A stretch of DNA of 44,062 nucleotides from an uncultured Granulosicoccaceae bacterium (lineage in GTDB: Bacteria > Pseudomonadota > Gammaproteobacteria > Granulosicoccales > Granulosicoccaceae): positions 1-44,062 of the forward strand of contig CAKZUP010000001.1 in assembly GCA_937922945.1 (NCBI GenBank), in the 5' to 3' direction. The notes below the pieces were generated by a model, which saw only the letters and a program-made list of their open reading frames with translations, was not told where the DNA came from and ran no database searches. Each line of letters starts with the position of its first letter. The stretch's first letter is position 1. The translations under genes and the position numbers were made by a program. This document shows, one piece after another, positions 17,214 through 25,438 of this stretch.

Positions 17214-18380
17214 GTGATACGGAAAATTATTGCTGGAGCCCGAGCATGGCGTGGAATGATCAATGCTCGCACGGTATTTATCCTTGCATTACTCTCAATA
17301 ACGTATGTCTATCGGCCTGTTGCGGCGAGCGAACCAACACCGGTAAAGCCCACTTTTTCTCATCACGTTTATGTAGCGACTGGTTTGGGTTTAAGTCATC
17401 TGGATCCCGACACCAGCGAAGTTGCGACCGATGTCAACGATCGCGTGAATGCTGCTGGCCAAATCACGCTGGGTATCGATATCAACAAATGGTTGTCGTT
17501 GGAAGCTCACTCGGCAGACTTGGGTAGCGCCGGGCTGACACCGCAAGGACGGATTAACTACCATGTTCATGGCTCGAGTGGACTGTTTTATGTTGGTCGC
17601 AATAGGGGTAAGCATGTCCGACAGGGTTTCAGCGCTTTCGGCAGGTTGGGACTCGGCTATTTGCACAACAGCCCGGTAGGCAATGTTCGGTACAAACGTG
17701 AAAATCCTGTTCATTTGCTGTTTGGCGCAGGTGTTGAATTCACCAGTTCCTACGGGTTGGGTGGTCGATTGGAACTGTTCTCGTTCGACAATGATGCTCT
17801 GTATACGCAGCTGGCATTGCTTTTTCGATTCGGTGGTCGTCATCAGGATGCACCGGTGCTATTGGCCGCTGAAGAAATCGAACCGATGGTGACCCCGGCA
17901 GCTGTTGTTGCTCCGGTACCGGCTATCGCAGTTGCGAACCCTGACAAAGACGCTGATGGTGTGCTGAATGAAGATGATGAATGTCCCGCAACTCAGGCCA
18001 CAGTCTCTGTTAACGCGCATGGCTGTGCGCTGTTCAACGGTGTAGCTGATGGTGTTAATTTTTATACTGATTCTGCACGCTTAACAACATCAGCGAAAAA
18101 CACCTTAGATTCCATTGTTGCGTTACTAACCACACACAACTCGGTACATGCCACCATTGGCGCGCACACCGATAACATCGGTGACGCGAACTACAATCAG
18201 GCTCTGTCGAAAAGACGGGCGCAATCAGTGGTAGATTACCTTAGCCAAAGCGGTATAAGAGCCGATCGATTGGACGCCAAAGCATTTGGTGAGAGCGTGC
18301 CCATCAGTTCAAATGATACGGCTGAAGGACGGCAACGAAATCGTCGAGTCGAAATTGTTGTGCACGGTGAGTCAGAATAA
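17214..18380 (+). CDS. OmpA-family outer membrane protein
   Basis: A 388-residue outer membrane protein. GTG at 17214 has AAAAGG at a proper distance; an ATG at 17208 is too close to it, and an ATG at 17256 would give a compact signal peptide (MINARTVFILALLS) ending at VAA-SEP. An N-terminal beta-barrel of about 190 residues follows (alternating strands ending in ALLFRFGG), then an Ala/Val/Pro linker, one thrombospondin-3-like segment (DKDADGVLNEDDECP), and a C-terminal OmpA peptidoglycan-binding domain with HTDNIGDANYNQALSKRRAQSVVDYL. It would tether outer membrane to cell wall. No partner gene is evident beside it. Confidence 0.92.
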   Translation: MIRKIIAGARAWRGMINARTVFILALLSITYVYRPVAASEPTPVKPTFSHHVYVATGLGLSHLDPDTSEVATDVNDRVNAAGQITLGIDINKWLSLEAHSADLGSAGLTPQGRINYHVHGSSGLFYVGRNRGKHVRQGFSAFGRLGLGYLHNSPVGNVRYKRENPVHLLFGAGVEFTSSYGLGGRLELFSFDNDALYTQLALLFRFGGRHQDAPVLLAAEEIEPMVTPAAVVAPVPAIAVANPDKDADGVLNEDDECPATQATVSVNAHGCALFNGVADGVNFYTDSARLTTSAKNTLDSIVALLTTHNSVHATIGAHTDNIGDANYNQALSKRRAQSVVDYLSQSGIRADRLDAKAFGESVPISSNDTAEGRQRNRRVEIVVHGESE

Positions 18381-18537
18381 AAACTGTTAATGTTGTCGTG
18401 TCGATAACCCAATCCACACGAAAACATGAGTCCATCGTTGTTCGTGCTTAAGCCGATAGTCTCGAAAGTATGATAAAACAGTAAAGACGCTAGATTGTGA
18501 GCGTTGCCGTTATTGTTTCTATCAACTGGAGAATGCT

Positions 18538-18948
18538 ATGTCCACCGTGAAGCTTATGTCTGATGAAGAGGCCGAAGCCAATGCATTGGTGAAAGCGGTT
18601 TTTGATGATATTCGCGCCACGCGAGGAACCGACTTCATCAACAATATCTGGCGTGCTCTGGCGTACGATCCTGCGGGTTTAAAGCGAACCTGGGAACATT
18701 TGAAATCGGTCATGGCAGCACCCGGCGCGCTCGATCCCAAAACACGTGAAATGATATACATCGCGGTATCCACTGCTAACGGCTGTAGTTATTGTGTGCA
18801 TTCGCATACCGCGGCTGCCAAAGCCCGGGGCATGACTGAGCAAGAACATGGAGAGCTTATGCAAATTATTGGTCTTGCCGGAATGACCAATCATTTGGTT
18901 ACTGCATTGCAGGTGCCGGTTGATCCTGAGTTTAACGTTTCTAATTAA
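18538..18948 (+). CDS. Carboxymuconolactone decarboxylase/AhpD-like protein
   Basis: A 136-residue all-helical protein of the CMD/AhpD family. The redox motif Cys83-x-x-Cys86 with His90 (CSYCVHSH) is complete, which points to AhpD-like peroxidase or thiol-disulfide activity rather than the decarboxylase subgroup that lacks the cysteines. GGAG six bases before the ATG is a good ribosome binding site. The Tat-exported cyclase gene begins 35 bp downstream with its own strong site, so the two are probably one operon. The physiological role is not clear. Confidence 0.88.
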   Translation: MSTVKLMSDEEAEANALVKAVFDDIRATRGTDFINNIWRALAYDPAGLKRTWEHLKSVMAAPGALDPKTREMIYIAVSTANGCSYCVHSHTAAAKARGMTEQEHGELMQIIGLAGMTNHLVTALQVPVDPEFNVSN

Positions 18949-18983
18949 AACCAGCCAACAATAGTTCGTAAGGAGAATTGATT

Positions 18984-19802
18984 ATGTGTGATATTTGTGT
19001 AATGAACGCCGTAAAAGATAAAATGCTCTCCCGAAGACAATTTTTTAAAACCGCAGCAGCTACCGGTGTTGGTGCTGTTGCAGCTTCAACGGCAATGGCG
19101 CCAGTTGCCATGGCTGCCGGGCATGGGAGTATCGAAGATATGACTCATACCTTGCATGCCGATTTTCCAACTTACTTTGGCGTGTCGCAATTCAGCATGG
19201 AGCAGAAGTTTAACTTTGCGGAACATTCGTTTAACTTGTTTGAGTACCGCGTCAACGAGCACACTGGCACACATATCGATGCGCCACTGCATTTTTCAGC
19301 CGACGGTTTATCGGTGGATGAAATCCCGGTAGCGAATCTGGTAGCACCGTTGTGTGTTATCGACATAGCCGCGAAAGCCGCAGAAGATCGCGACGCGCAG
19401 GTGACACCTGAAGATGTGAAAGCCTGGATAGCCAAGCATGGTGAGATACCTCCGCATGCGTGCGTTGCCATGCATTCTGGATGGAGTGGAAAGGTCGACT
19501 CCGACGACTACCGAGGCTTTGACGGTGAGGCGCAACATTACCCAGGGTTTCATGTTGACGCGGCGAAAATGCTTATTGAAGAAACCCAGGCTGCATCCCT
19601 TGCGGTAGACACCTTGTCGCTAGACCACGGACCATCATCAGACTTTGCAACGCATTACGCCTGGCTGCCGACGGGTCGGTTTGGTATTGAAAATGTGGCC
19701 AATCTCGACAAAGTGCCGGCGGCCGGCGCAACACTGGTTATCGGTGCCCCGAAACACAAAGGTGGTACGGGTGGTCCGGCCCGTTTGTTCGCGATGGTGT
19801 AA
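18984..19802 (+). CDS. Tat-exported cyclase family hydrolase (kynurenine formamidase-like)
   Basis: A 272-residue protein of the cyclase/kynurenine formamidase superfamily. The metal-binding motif HTGTHIDAPLH is at residues 93-103. A twin-arginine signal (SRRQFFK, Arg17-Arg18, then an Ala-rich hydrophobic stretch ending AMA near 45) predicts export in folded form. The ATG at 18984 is set by AGGAG eight bases upstream; an in-frame TTG at 18978 overlaps that site. Unusually, the cytosolic tip before the Tat motif is MCDICVMNAVKDKML, with a CxxC pair at residues 2-5. Characterised relatives open amide or lactam rings (N-formylkynurenine, isatin); the substrate here is unknown. Confidence 0.87.
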   Translation: MCDICVMNAVKDKMLSRRQFFKTAAATGVGAVAASTAMAPVAMAAGHGSIEDMTHTLHADFPTYFGVSQFSMEQKFNFAEHSFNLFEYRVNEHTGTHIDAPLHFSADGLSVDEIPVANLVAPLCVIDIAAKAAEDRDAQVTPEDVKAWIAKHGEIPPHACVAMHSGWSGKVDSDDYRGFDGEAQHYPGFHVDAAKMLIEETQAASLAVDTLSLDHGPSSDFATHYAWLPTGRFGIENVANLDKVPAAGATLVIGAPKHKGGTGGPARLFAMV

Positions 19803-20045
19803 TTCATCGCATTACAGGCATCATGCCCCGTATATGACGTGCGCAGCAATTTGGTGCTGCGTGCGCTCAGCAAAATGTTAAAACATGAACTGGTGCCATA
19901 CCCAATTTGCAATTGGGCTGCAAATTCGCCGCTATTGTCATTAGCTATGCGTCGAACTTCACTTGTGTAATATTCTAAGTTGGTGCACCATACACAAGTC
20001 GAAACAGAATCGTGCTGGACTAAGGTACTGTTCTGTCGGCAAATT
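19803..20045. other. Leader region upstream of the glycine riboswitch
   Basis: About 240 bp with no gene that I can support. It contains a perfect small hairpin CCCAATT-TGC-AATTGGG at 19901-19917, possibly the end of the cyclase transcript although no T-run follows. The promoter for the riboswitch transcript must lie in roughly 19920-20040, but no clear -35/-10 pair stands out. Confidence 0.4.
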
Positions 20046-20272
20046 GTGGGAGAGATCAGTCTATTAGCAGTAGCCGTGTCGCTAACCTTCGGTTAGTTTC
20101 GGCCTTGTTAAGGCGCTGACGCCGAAGGAGCAACGCCCAGGAAACTCTCAGGCAAACGGACCACGATTCGCTGTAGACATCTGGAGAGAGGCAATTAACC
20201 ATTGCCCACCGAAGGGGTAAGCTAAGGCATAAACTGCCACGGCCCAAGCTCTCAGGTTCCAAGACAGATGGG
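20046..20272 (+). ncRNA. Tandem glycine riboswitch (two aptamers)
   Basis: Two consecutive glycine aptamers. The first (about 20046-20164) has a GTGG/CCAC closing helix, GGGAGAGATC, GACGCCGAAGGAGCAA and AACTCTCAGGCAAACGGACC. The second (about 20178-20270) is closed by CATCTG (20178-20183) with CAGATG (20265-20270) and has GGAGAG, CCACCGAAGGGGTAAG and GCTCTCAGGTTCCAAGACAG. The GCCGAAGG-type and CTCAGG-type cores are the conserved signature of this class. Glycine binding normally turns on the downstream gene, here a DadA-type dehydrogenase. Confidence 0.93.
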
Positions 20273-20278
20273 ATAGCT

Positions 20279-20313
20279 GCATTGCGTTATTGTTGCAATA
20301 ACAAACGCAGTGC
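20279..20313 (+). promoter_or_regulatory. Probable expression platform hairpin of the glycine riboswitch
   Basis: A 10-bp stem with one G-T pair, GCATTGCGTT (20279-20288) with AACGCAGTGC (20304-20313), capped by a nested ATTG/CAAT helix. It starts eight bases after the second aptamer closes and ends 30 bases before the start codon. No T-run follows, so it is not a standard intrinsic terminator; it may act through ribosome access or Rho. Confidence 0.5.
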
Positions 20314-20343
20314 TATCTTAAATCTGTTAAAGGGCCTGCTCGC

Positions 20344-21618
20344 ATGTCTCATATAGCCGTTATTGGCGCTGGAATTACCGGCGTAACCACAGCCTATGCC
20401 TTGGTAAACCGAGGCTACTCCGTCACCGTTTTCGATAAGCATCGCTATCCAGCCATGCAAACCTCGTTTGCCAATGGTGGTCAACTCTCTGCGTCTAATG
20501 CGGAGGTCTGGACGCAAGCATCCACCATACTCAAAGGCATGAAATGGATGCTTCGAAAAGATGCGCCGTTGTTGGTGAACCCCATGCCCGATTGGCACAA
20601 GTATTCCTGGATGGCGGAATTTGTCAGCAACATTCCCAAGTATGAACAAAACACGATAAACACGGTTCGATTAGCCTTGGCCGCGCGTGAACACTTGTTC
20701 AGTTGGGCTGAGCAAGAGCAGATCGACTTTGATCTTGAGACGCGTGGCATTCTGCATGTCTACGCTGACAAGAAAGGTTTTGATCACGCAACGCGCGTTA
20801 ACGAATTATTAAAGCAGGGTGGTTTAGAGCGCAACGCGGTGAGTGTGGATGAAATGCGAAAAATCGAACCGGCTTTGTCAGCCGATTTTTACGGTGGTTA
20901 CTTCACACCCAGCGATTCTACCGGCGATATCCACAAATACACGCGAGGCCTTGCCAAGGCTTGCACACGCATGGGGGTTGAATTCGAATTTGATGCCAGT
21001 GTATCCGAGCTACAGCACACAGGCCCAGGTGTTAGCGTCAGTTTTACCAGCGGCGATAATCCAGAGCTCAATCGCGCAAATTTCGATGGCCTCGTTGTTT
21101 GTGCAGGAATAGAGAGCCGTCGTTTCGCGTCGCAACTGACTGACCGTGTCAACATTTATCCGGTAAAAGGTTATTCCATTACTGTTGAATTGAATGACAT
21201 CGATAGCCAGCAAGGAGCGCCGTGGGTGAGCTTGCTCGACGACGATGCAAAGATTGTTACCAGCCGATTGGGCGACGATCGTTTCCGTATCGCTGGTACG
21301 GCAGAATTTAACGGTGTGAACTACGACATCCGCGACGATCGCATCCGTCCATTAACGCAGTGGTGTCGAAATCTCTTCCCACAGGTTAATACAGATAAGG
21401 TGATTCCCTGGGCGGGTCTAAGGCCGATGATGCCCAACATGATGCCAAAAGTCGGCGCTGGCAAGCTGCCGGGCGTGTACTACAACACAGGTCACGGTCA
21501 TTTGGGTTGGACATTGTCCGCAGCCACTGCCGATATGATCGCGCGGTCAGTGGAAGGGTCGTTGCCGCGTAAAAATGTGGTAACGCATACAGGTACGGAA
21601 TTTAAAAAAGCATCTTGA
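20344..21618 (+). CDS. DadA-type FAD-dependent amino acid dehydrogenase
   Basis: A 424-residue flavoprotein resembling the small subunit of D-amino acid dehydrogenase, which oxidatively deaminates D-amino acids to 2-oxo acids at the inner face of the membrane, passing electrons to the respiratory chain. The FAD motif GAGITG is at residues 8-13. FANGGQLSASNAEVW near 42-56, the PVKGYSI segment near 277 and a C-terminal AGLRPMMPNMMPKVG to GHGHLGWTLS FAD-closing motif fit the family. AAAGGG precedes the ATG. Control by a glycine riboswitch suggests glycine or a metabolite linked to glycine as the real substrate, so the gene name dadA is not assigned. Confidence 0.9.
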   Translation: MSHIAVIGAGITGVTTAYALVNRGYSVTVFDKHRYPAMQTSFANGGQLSASNAEVWTQASTILKGMKWMLRKDAPLLVNPMPDWHKYSWMAEFVSNIPKYEQNTINTVRLALAAREHLFSWAEQEQIDFDLETRGILHVYADKKGFDHATRVNELLKQGGLERNAVSVDEMRKIEPALSADFYGGYFTPSDSTGDIHKYTRGLAKACTRMGVEFEFDASVSELQHTGPGVSVSFTSGDNPELNRANFDGLVVCAGIESRRFASQLTDRVNIYPVKGYSITVELNDIDSQQGAPWVSLLDDDAKIVTSRLGDDRFRIAGTAEFNGVNYDIRDDRIRPLTQWCRNLFPQVNTDKVIPWAGLRPMMPNMMPKVGAGKLPGVYYNTGHGHLGWTLSAATADMIARSVEGSLPRKNVVTHTGTEFKKAS

Positions 21619-21628
21619 TGAATGACAT

Positions 21629-21656
21629 TGCTTTGCGTTGTTACCAACGCAAAGCA
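21629..21656. terminator. Perfect hairpin shared by the two convergent gene ends
   Basis: TGCTTTGCGTTG (21629-21640), loop TTAC, CAACGCAAAGCA (21645-21656): a perfect 12-bp stem. The loop carries the stop codon of the minus-strand SDR, so the right arm is also coding (its last residues ALRW). AAATTTG follows on the plus strand, so termination may be weak, but as a shared convergent end signal it is the best candidate. Confidence 0.55.
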
Positions 21657-22471
21657 AATTTGTCCAGCATGCGGCTTGAAAGCAGGCGTTTGAAAATTCC
21701 AGCCATGTAAGTGGGTGTAGTCACGTAATAGCGCGGTTGAGGCTTGTCAGATGCCAACGCGCTGAGTAGTTTTTTAGTTACCGCCGAGCAGGGCAATTCA
21801 AACTTATCCGGTTTACCCGGTGGTGCATATAGCCGTGGTTTAATCGTGTTCTGATACATCGCAGTGTGCACTGATTTTTCTGTATCAATCCATTTTTCAA
21901 AATGCGGTTGTGAGTTCACTCGAATTTTTGTGGTTATCGGGCCAGGTTCTATCAGCACTACATGAATACCACTGTTGTGCAACTCAAGCCTTAACGTATC
22001 AGTTAAACCTTCCATGGCAAACTTGCTGGCGTTGTAGGGGCCACGGTATCGCATGGCGATAAGTCCAAGCACGGATGAGCAATTGATAATGTGTCCGTGG
22101 CCTTGCTTGCGCATCGCCGGTAACACTTCGTTAATGAGTTCAAAAGGGCCGAACAAATTGGTTTCAAATAAATGCCGCAGAGCATCGCGCGGCATGTCTT
22201 CAGTGAAACCAGGAATACCGTAGGCGCCATTATTAAACAGTGCGTCGAGCGTACCACCGGTGCGATCGAATACCTCAGCGACAGCGCTGCGAATTGAGTC
22301 TGAAGAGTTGTAGTCCAGCTCAACACTTTCCAGACCTGCATCAATCAATCTTTTACAGTCCGCACTTTGACGACAGCTTGCGAACACGCGCCAACCTTGC
22401 TTGTGCAACGTCATCGCGGCATCTAGCCCGATACCAGACGAGCAGCCGGTGATGAGAATGGATTTTTGCAT
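21641..22471 (-). CDS. Short-chain dehydrogenase/reductase
   Basis: A 276-residue classical SDR with TGCSSGIG at residues 8-15, NNGAYG at 80-85, the catalytic Ser near 132-133, and Tyr146/Lys150 in YNASK. The extended C-terminus (about 190-276) with SAVTKKLLSALASDKPQPRYYVTTPTY is typical of the subgroup annotated as SDR family oxidoreductases acting on hydrophobic or retinol-like substrates, but the substrate is unknown. It lies 138 bp downstream of the PhyH gene on the same strand and may be co-transcribed with it. Confidence 0.9.
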   Translation of the reverse strand: MQKSILITGCSSGIGLDAAMTLHKQGWRVFASCRQSADCKRLIDAGLESVELDYNSSDSIRSAVAEVFDRTGGTLDALFNNGAYGIPGFTEDMPRDALRHLFETNLFGPFELINEVLPAMRKQGHGHIINCSSVLGLIAMRYRGPYNASKFAMEGLTDTLRLELHNSGIHVVLIEPGPITTKIRVNSQPHFEKWIDTEKSVHTAMYQNTIKPRLYAPPGKPDKFELPCSAVTKKLLSALASDKPQPRYYVTTPTYMAGIFKRLLSSRMLDKFALRW

Positions 22472-22609
22472 GTGTGCGAAACGGGGTTACAGGCCACCTG
22501 CTGGCTCCTGCACATTTAATCATAGTTTCGCCGTGTGCGGCTCTATGCGGTGCGTTTACAACATGCGTATAAGGCGAGTTGTGTCACTGGCGATGAGCCC
22601 AAGCGGCTT

Positions 22610-23659
22610 CTAAGCGGCTTCTTTACGCGCAGGCTGAGGTTGCGGGTCATCGAGTGTATTACGCGCTTCAACAATATGCCAACTGGATTCTGCGCCTCGC
22701 TTAGCGGCTTTTCTATCGCAGTACATTCGATACCAGACAAGGGCTTTGTTCTGCAGTTTTGCCAGTGTGGGCAAATCGATGCCGGGTAGGGGGTTATACG
22801 GGTTGCTACGACTTATGCTCCATATTTCGGTACGCATACTTCGTTTGGCTGCATCCCCGCGCCGATGAAATCCATGCGTGTTGGCAATAACCAATGTGTT
22901 GGCAGGCACCGATAAGCTAACAGGCTCACCCATTCCCATTGAAGCCAAGTCGGTGGCGGTTGCTCGAAAGGATCCATTACTGGAATACTTATCACCATTC
23001 TCGCAAATACGAATACTTTTTTGGTATTCCCACTTCAATCGCGCAAGTGTCAAACGTTGCGAGCCGGGCAGATAGGTAAACGGTCCATTATCGGCATTGC
23101 AATCGTCCAGAAAATACCAACTCTTCATGGTTGGATGAAACGTATCGGAGTGCAGATTCTTTTGCGGGTCAGAGGGACCATCTATAAAATGATTTTTAAT
23201 GGTTTGAATATAAGATACCGGGCGATTATTTTTTCCTGAAGCGAACTTATGCAAAGACAGATAATGCTCACTAGAAAGCATGGTGGCCGTGGCTGGCATT
23301 CCCGTTGAAGTGGGCTCATCAAGCAATATGCGATGGGTTAAGGTGTCGCCTTGTTTACACTCTCGAACTTCTGCCTGAACCTGCGCAACCTCGTTTTTAA
23401 TCGCTGTAAAATGATCGTCCGGCAAAGCCTGTTCAATGACCATAAAGCCTTTTTTATAGAAATCCTGCTTTAATTTTTTATCAATTTTAAAACCGAGCAG
23501 CTCGAATCGCAGCCGCATGATGGCTTGCGCGAGTACGATTCTCAATACGTGCAAACCACAGCGATTCAGTAGCGCGTTACCGATAACCGGATTGTTTTTA
23601 AACGACTTGGCCTGTGTAAAAAGCTGTGCAATCCACAGCGGTAACAGTAGCAATTTCAT
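22610..23659 (-). CDS. PhyH-like 2-oxoglutarate/Fe(II) dioxygenase with hydrophobic N-terminus
   Basis: A 349-residue protein of the phytanoyl-CoA dioxygenase superfamily. The iron site reads His170-x-Asp172 (LHSDTFHPTMKSWYFLDD), with the distal histidine at 262 or 265 (ANTHGFHRRG) and an Arg nearby for 2-oxoglutarate. NGPFTYLPGSQRLT (191-204) is the conserved strand before the cap. The first 55 residues are hydrophobic and lack a clean signal peptide, so loose membrane association is possible. It is distinct from the EctD-like protein at 13135. The substrate is unknown; the neighbour SDR could oxidise the hydroxylated product. Confidence 0.82.
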   Translation of the reverse strand: MKLLLLPLWIAQLFTQAKSFKNNPVIGNALLNRCGLHVLRIVLAQAIMRLRFELLGFKIDKKLKQDFYKKGFMVIEQALPDDHFTAIKNEVAQVQAEVRECKQGDTLTHRILLDEPTSTGMPATATMLSSEHYLSLHKFASGKNNRPVSYIQTIKNHFIDGPSDPQKNLHSDTFHPTMKSWYFLDDCNADNGPFTYLPGSQRLTLARLKWEYQKSIRICENGDKYSSNGSFRATATDLASMGMGEPVSLSVPANTLVIANTHGFHRRGDAAKRSMRTEIWSISRSNPYNPLPGIDLPTLAKLQNKALVWYRMYCDRKAAKRGAESSWHIVEARNTLDDPQPQPARKEAA

Positions 23660-23807
23660 GCAGCCATCCTGAGCAGGGGAGGGTATCGTGGTGCAATTGC
23701 CACGCCACCCTTTGCACGCGGGTCGCCGTGCTTTTGCGGAGAATTCGAGGTTGTAATGTTAAGGTAAGCCAAACTATCGGGTTTACAGATGATCTGGAGG
23801 TGTTCTG

Positions 23808-24455
23808 ATGTATGTTCTGCATAATTATTTCCGCTCATCGACATCAACGAGGGTGCGAATTGCGCTGGGTTTGAAGTCACTGCCCTATGAGTATCGATCG
23901 TATGCCTTGCTGGAAAAGGAGCACCAGAGCGAAGCCTATCTCAGCATGAACCCAGATGGTCTGGTACCAACGCTCGAAACGCCCGATGGCTATTTAGGCC
24001 AATCGCTGACCATACTGGAATATCTTGAAGAGAAGCACCCAACGCCGCCACTATTGCCCCTCGACAGCGCCGGTCGCGCCAGGGTTCGTTCGTTGGCGCA
24101 CGCTGTTGCGCTGGATATACATCCGCTGAACAACTTGCGTGTGTTGCAGTATTTGGGAGACCAATTCGATGCTGACAAACAGGCCATCAAGGCCTGGTTT
24201 ACGCATTGGGTCGGCCACAGCTTTGCATCAGTTGAAAAGCGTTTGGCATCAGAGCCGCAAACCGGTCTTTTCTGTCATGGCGATACACCGGGATTGGCGG
24301 ATATCTGTCTGGTCGCACAGTACCTGAATAACACGCGCTTTGATGTGCCCTCAGCAGCGTACCCGACCATACAACGTATTGTTGAAGCCTGTCTGGAGCT
24401 GCAAGCGTTCGATGATGCATTGCCACTGAACCAGCCGGACGCTCCGGTAAGCTGA
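23808..24455 (+). CDS. maiA: Maleylacetoacetate isomerase / zeta-class glutathione transferase
   Basis: A 215-residue zeta-class glutathione transferase. The active-site motif SSTSTRVRIAL (residues 10-20, the family SSxSxRVR) and the N-terminal thioredoxin-like fold with QSLTILEYLEEKHP are complete, followed by a helical C-terminal domain. The enzyme isomerises 4-maleylacetoacetate to fumarylacetoacetate in tyrosine/homogentisate breakdown, or dehalogenates similar acids. GGAGG seven bases before the ATG is an excellent ribosome binding site. The usual partners hmgA and fahA are absent from this window, so it may serve elsewhere or act in a different context. Confidence 0.9.
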   Translation: MYVLHNYFRSSTSTRVRIALGLKSLPYEYRSYALLEKEHQSEAYLSMNPDGLVPTLETPDGYLGQSLTILEYLEEKHPTPPLLPLDSAGRARVRSLAHAVALDIHPLNNLRVLQYLGDQFDADKQAIKAWFTHWVGHSFASVEKRLASEPQTGLFCHGDTPGLADICLVAQYLNNTRFDVPSAAYPTIQRIVEACLELQAFDDALPLNQPDAPVS

Positions 24456-24591
24456 ATAGAGTACTCGCCCCGATAACTGGTAACGTTTGTTCACAACAAT
24501 ACTCAGCACTCTTTCGTGGTATGAGCAATGCTTAGTACTTGCAGGTATTCATCTATCTCTGCTGCGAAGAACAACGAGAACCCAGTAAAAC

Positions 24592-25386
24592 GTGAAAATC
24601 CGACTCTATGCCCTCACGCTACTTTGTACAGTCAGCGCGTGCGGCTCTGCACCAAAAGAACAACTACAGTTGCCTTCCGAGGCGTTTAATGGCCAGTCTT
24701 CCTATGCGCTGCTGTGGATAAAACCGTGCAATGAAAAAATTCTGGGTGGTTGTGAAGATGATGACGGGCGCACCACCGAAGCGAAGTTTGTGGTCCATGG
24801 CAGTGCGAGTCAAGTGGATTTAAAACAGCAGTATGAAGAGAGTGTTGGACTCAGCGCATCGATAGCACGGATAAATGCCAAAGCCGTGGTCGATAAGCAT
24901 TTTCTGCAAGGCTTGACGACATCCCTGAAAAACCGACAGATGGATGTGGTTGCAGTTGCCGACGCGGTGCACGAAGGTGCGCTAAGAAAAAGTTCAAGTC
25001 AACGCGTACTGTTTGAGGATGTGCCATTGATCGGTGCAACGCAGTTCCCGTTACAACTGGAATCGAATACCTATAATTTTGCACCGGTTTATGAACGATT
25101 GGGCGTTGATTACCTGATTGTGCTGGAGTTGTTACGGTTCAGTGTCGAACAGCATTTCGGCCCAACGGGGCAAGCTGCCGGTAACCCACAGGTAGTGTCA
25201 GCCATTCGATTGTATGTGCATGAGAGGGCGAGTGAGCAAACGCTGTTCGACGACTATGCGTACCGAGTGGTATTAGCCAAAGATGGCTGGGATGCGCCGC
25301 CACTTTATGAATCGTTGGAGGAGACACTGTCTAATACCTTGCGGCAAGCTATTGCTGCAGCGACGTCAAATTTACTTCAATATTAA
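24592..25386 (+). CDS. Putative lipoprotein, unknown function
   Basis: A 264-residue lipoprotein, GTG start. The signal peptide MKIRLYALTLLCTVSAC ends in the lipobox VSAC, with Gly-Ser after the cysteine, which favours outer membrane sorting. The mature part includes a SYALLWIKPCNEKILGGCEDDDGRT segment with two further cysteines and a central DYLIVLELLRFSVEQHFGPTGQ region, then a C-terminal helix. The overall layout recalls CsgG/GNA1162-like envelope lipoproteins, but I see no decisive motif. It ends 52 bp before the convergent uvrA stop. Confidence 0.75.
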   Translation: MKIRLYALTLLCTVSACGSAPKEQLQLPSEAFNGQSSYALLWIKPCNEKILGGCEDDDGRTTEAKFVVHGSASQVDLKQQYEESVGLSASIARINAKAVVDKHFLQGLTTSLKNRQMDVVAVADAVHEGALRKSSSQRVLFEDVPLIGATQFPLQLESNTYNFAPVYERLGVDYLIVLELLRFSVEQHFGPTGQAAGNPQVVSAIRLYVHERASEQTLFDDYAYRVVLAKDGWDAPPLYESLEETLSNTLRQAIAAATSNLLQY

Positions 25387-25438
25387 AAACGACGCGGTCG
25401 GTTTTGTTCGCCGATGTTTTTGCTGTTCAGTCTGTGCG

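Noticed and set aside
5338-25438. Integrated phage or mobile island
   Set aside because: No integrase, transposase, tRNA attachment site or terminal repeats were found across the accessory block.
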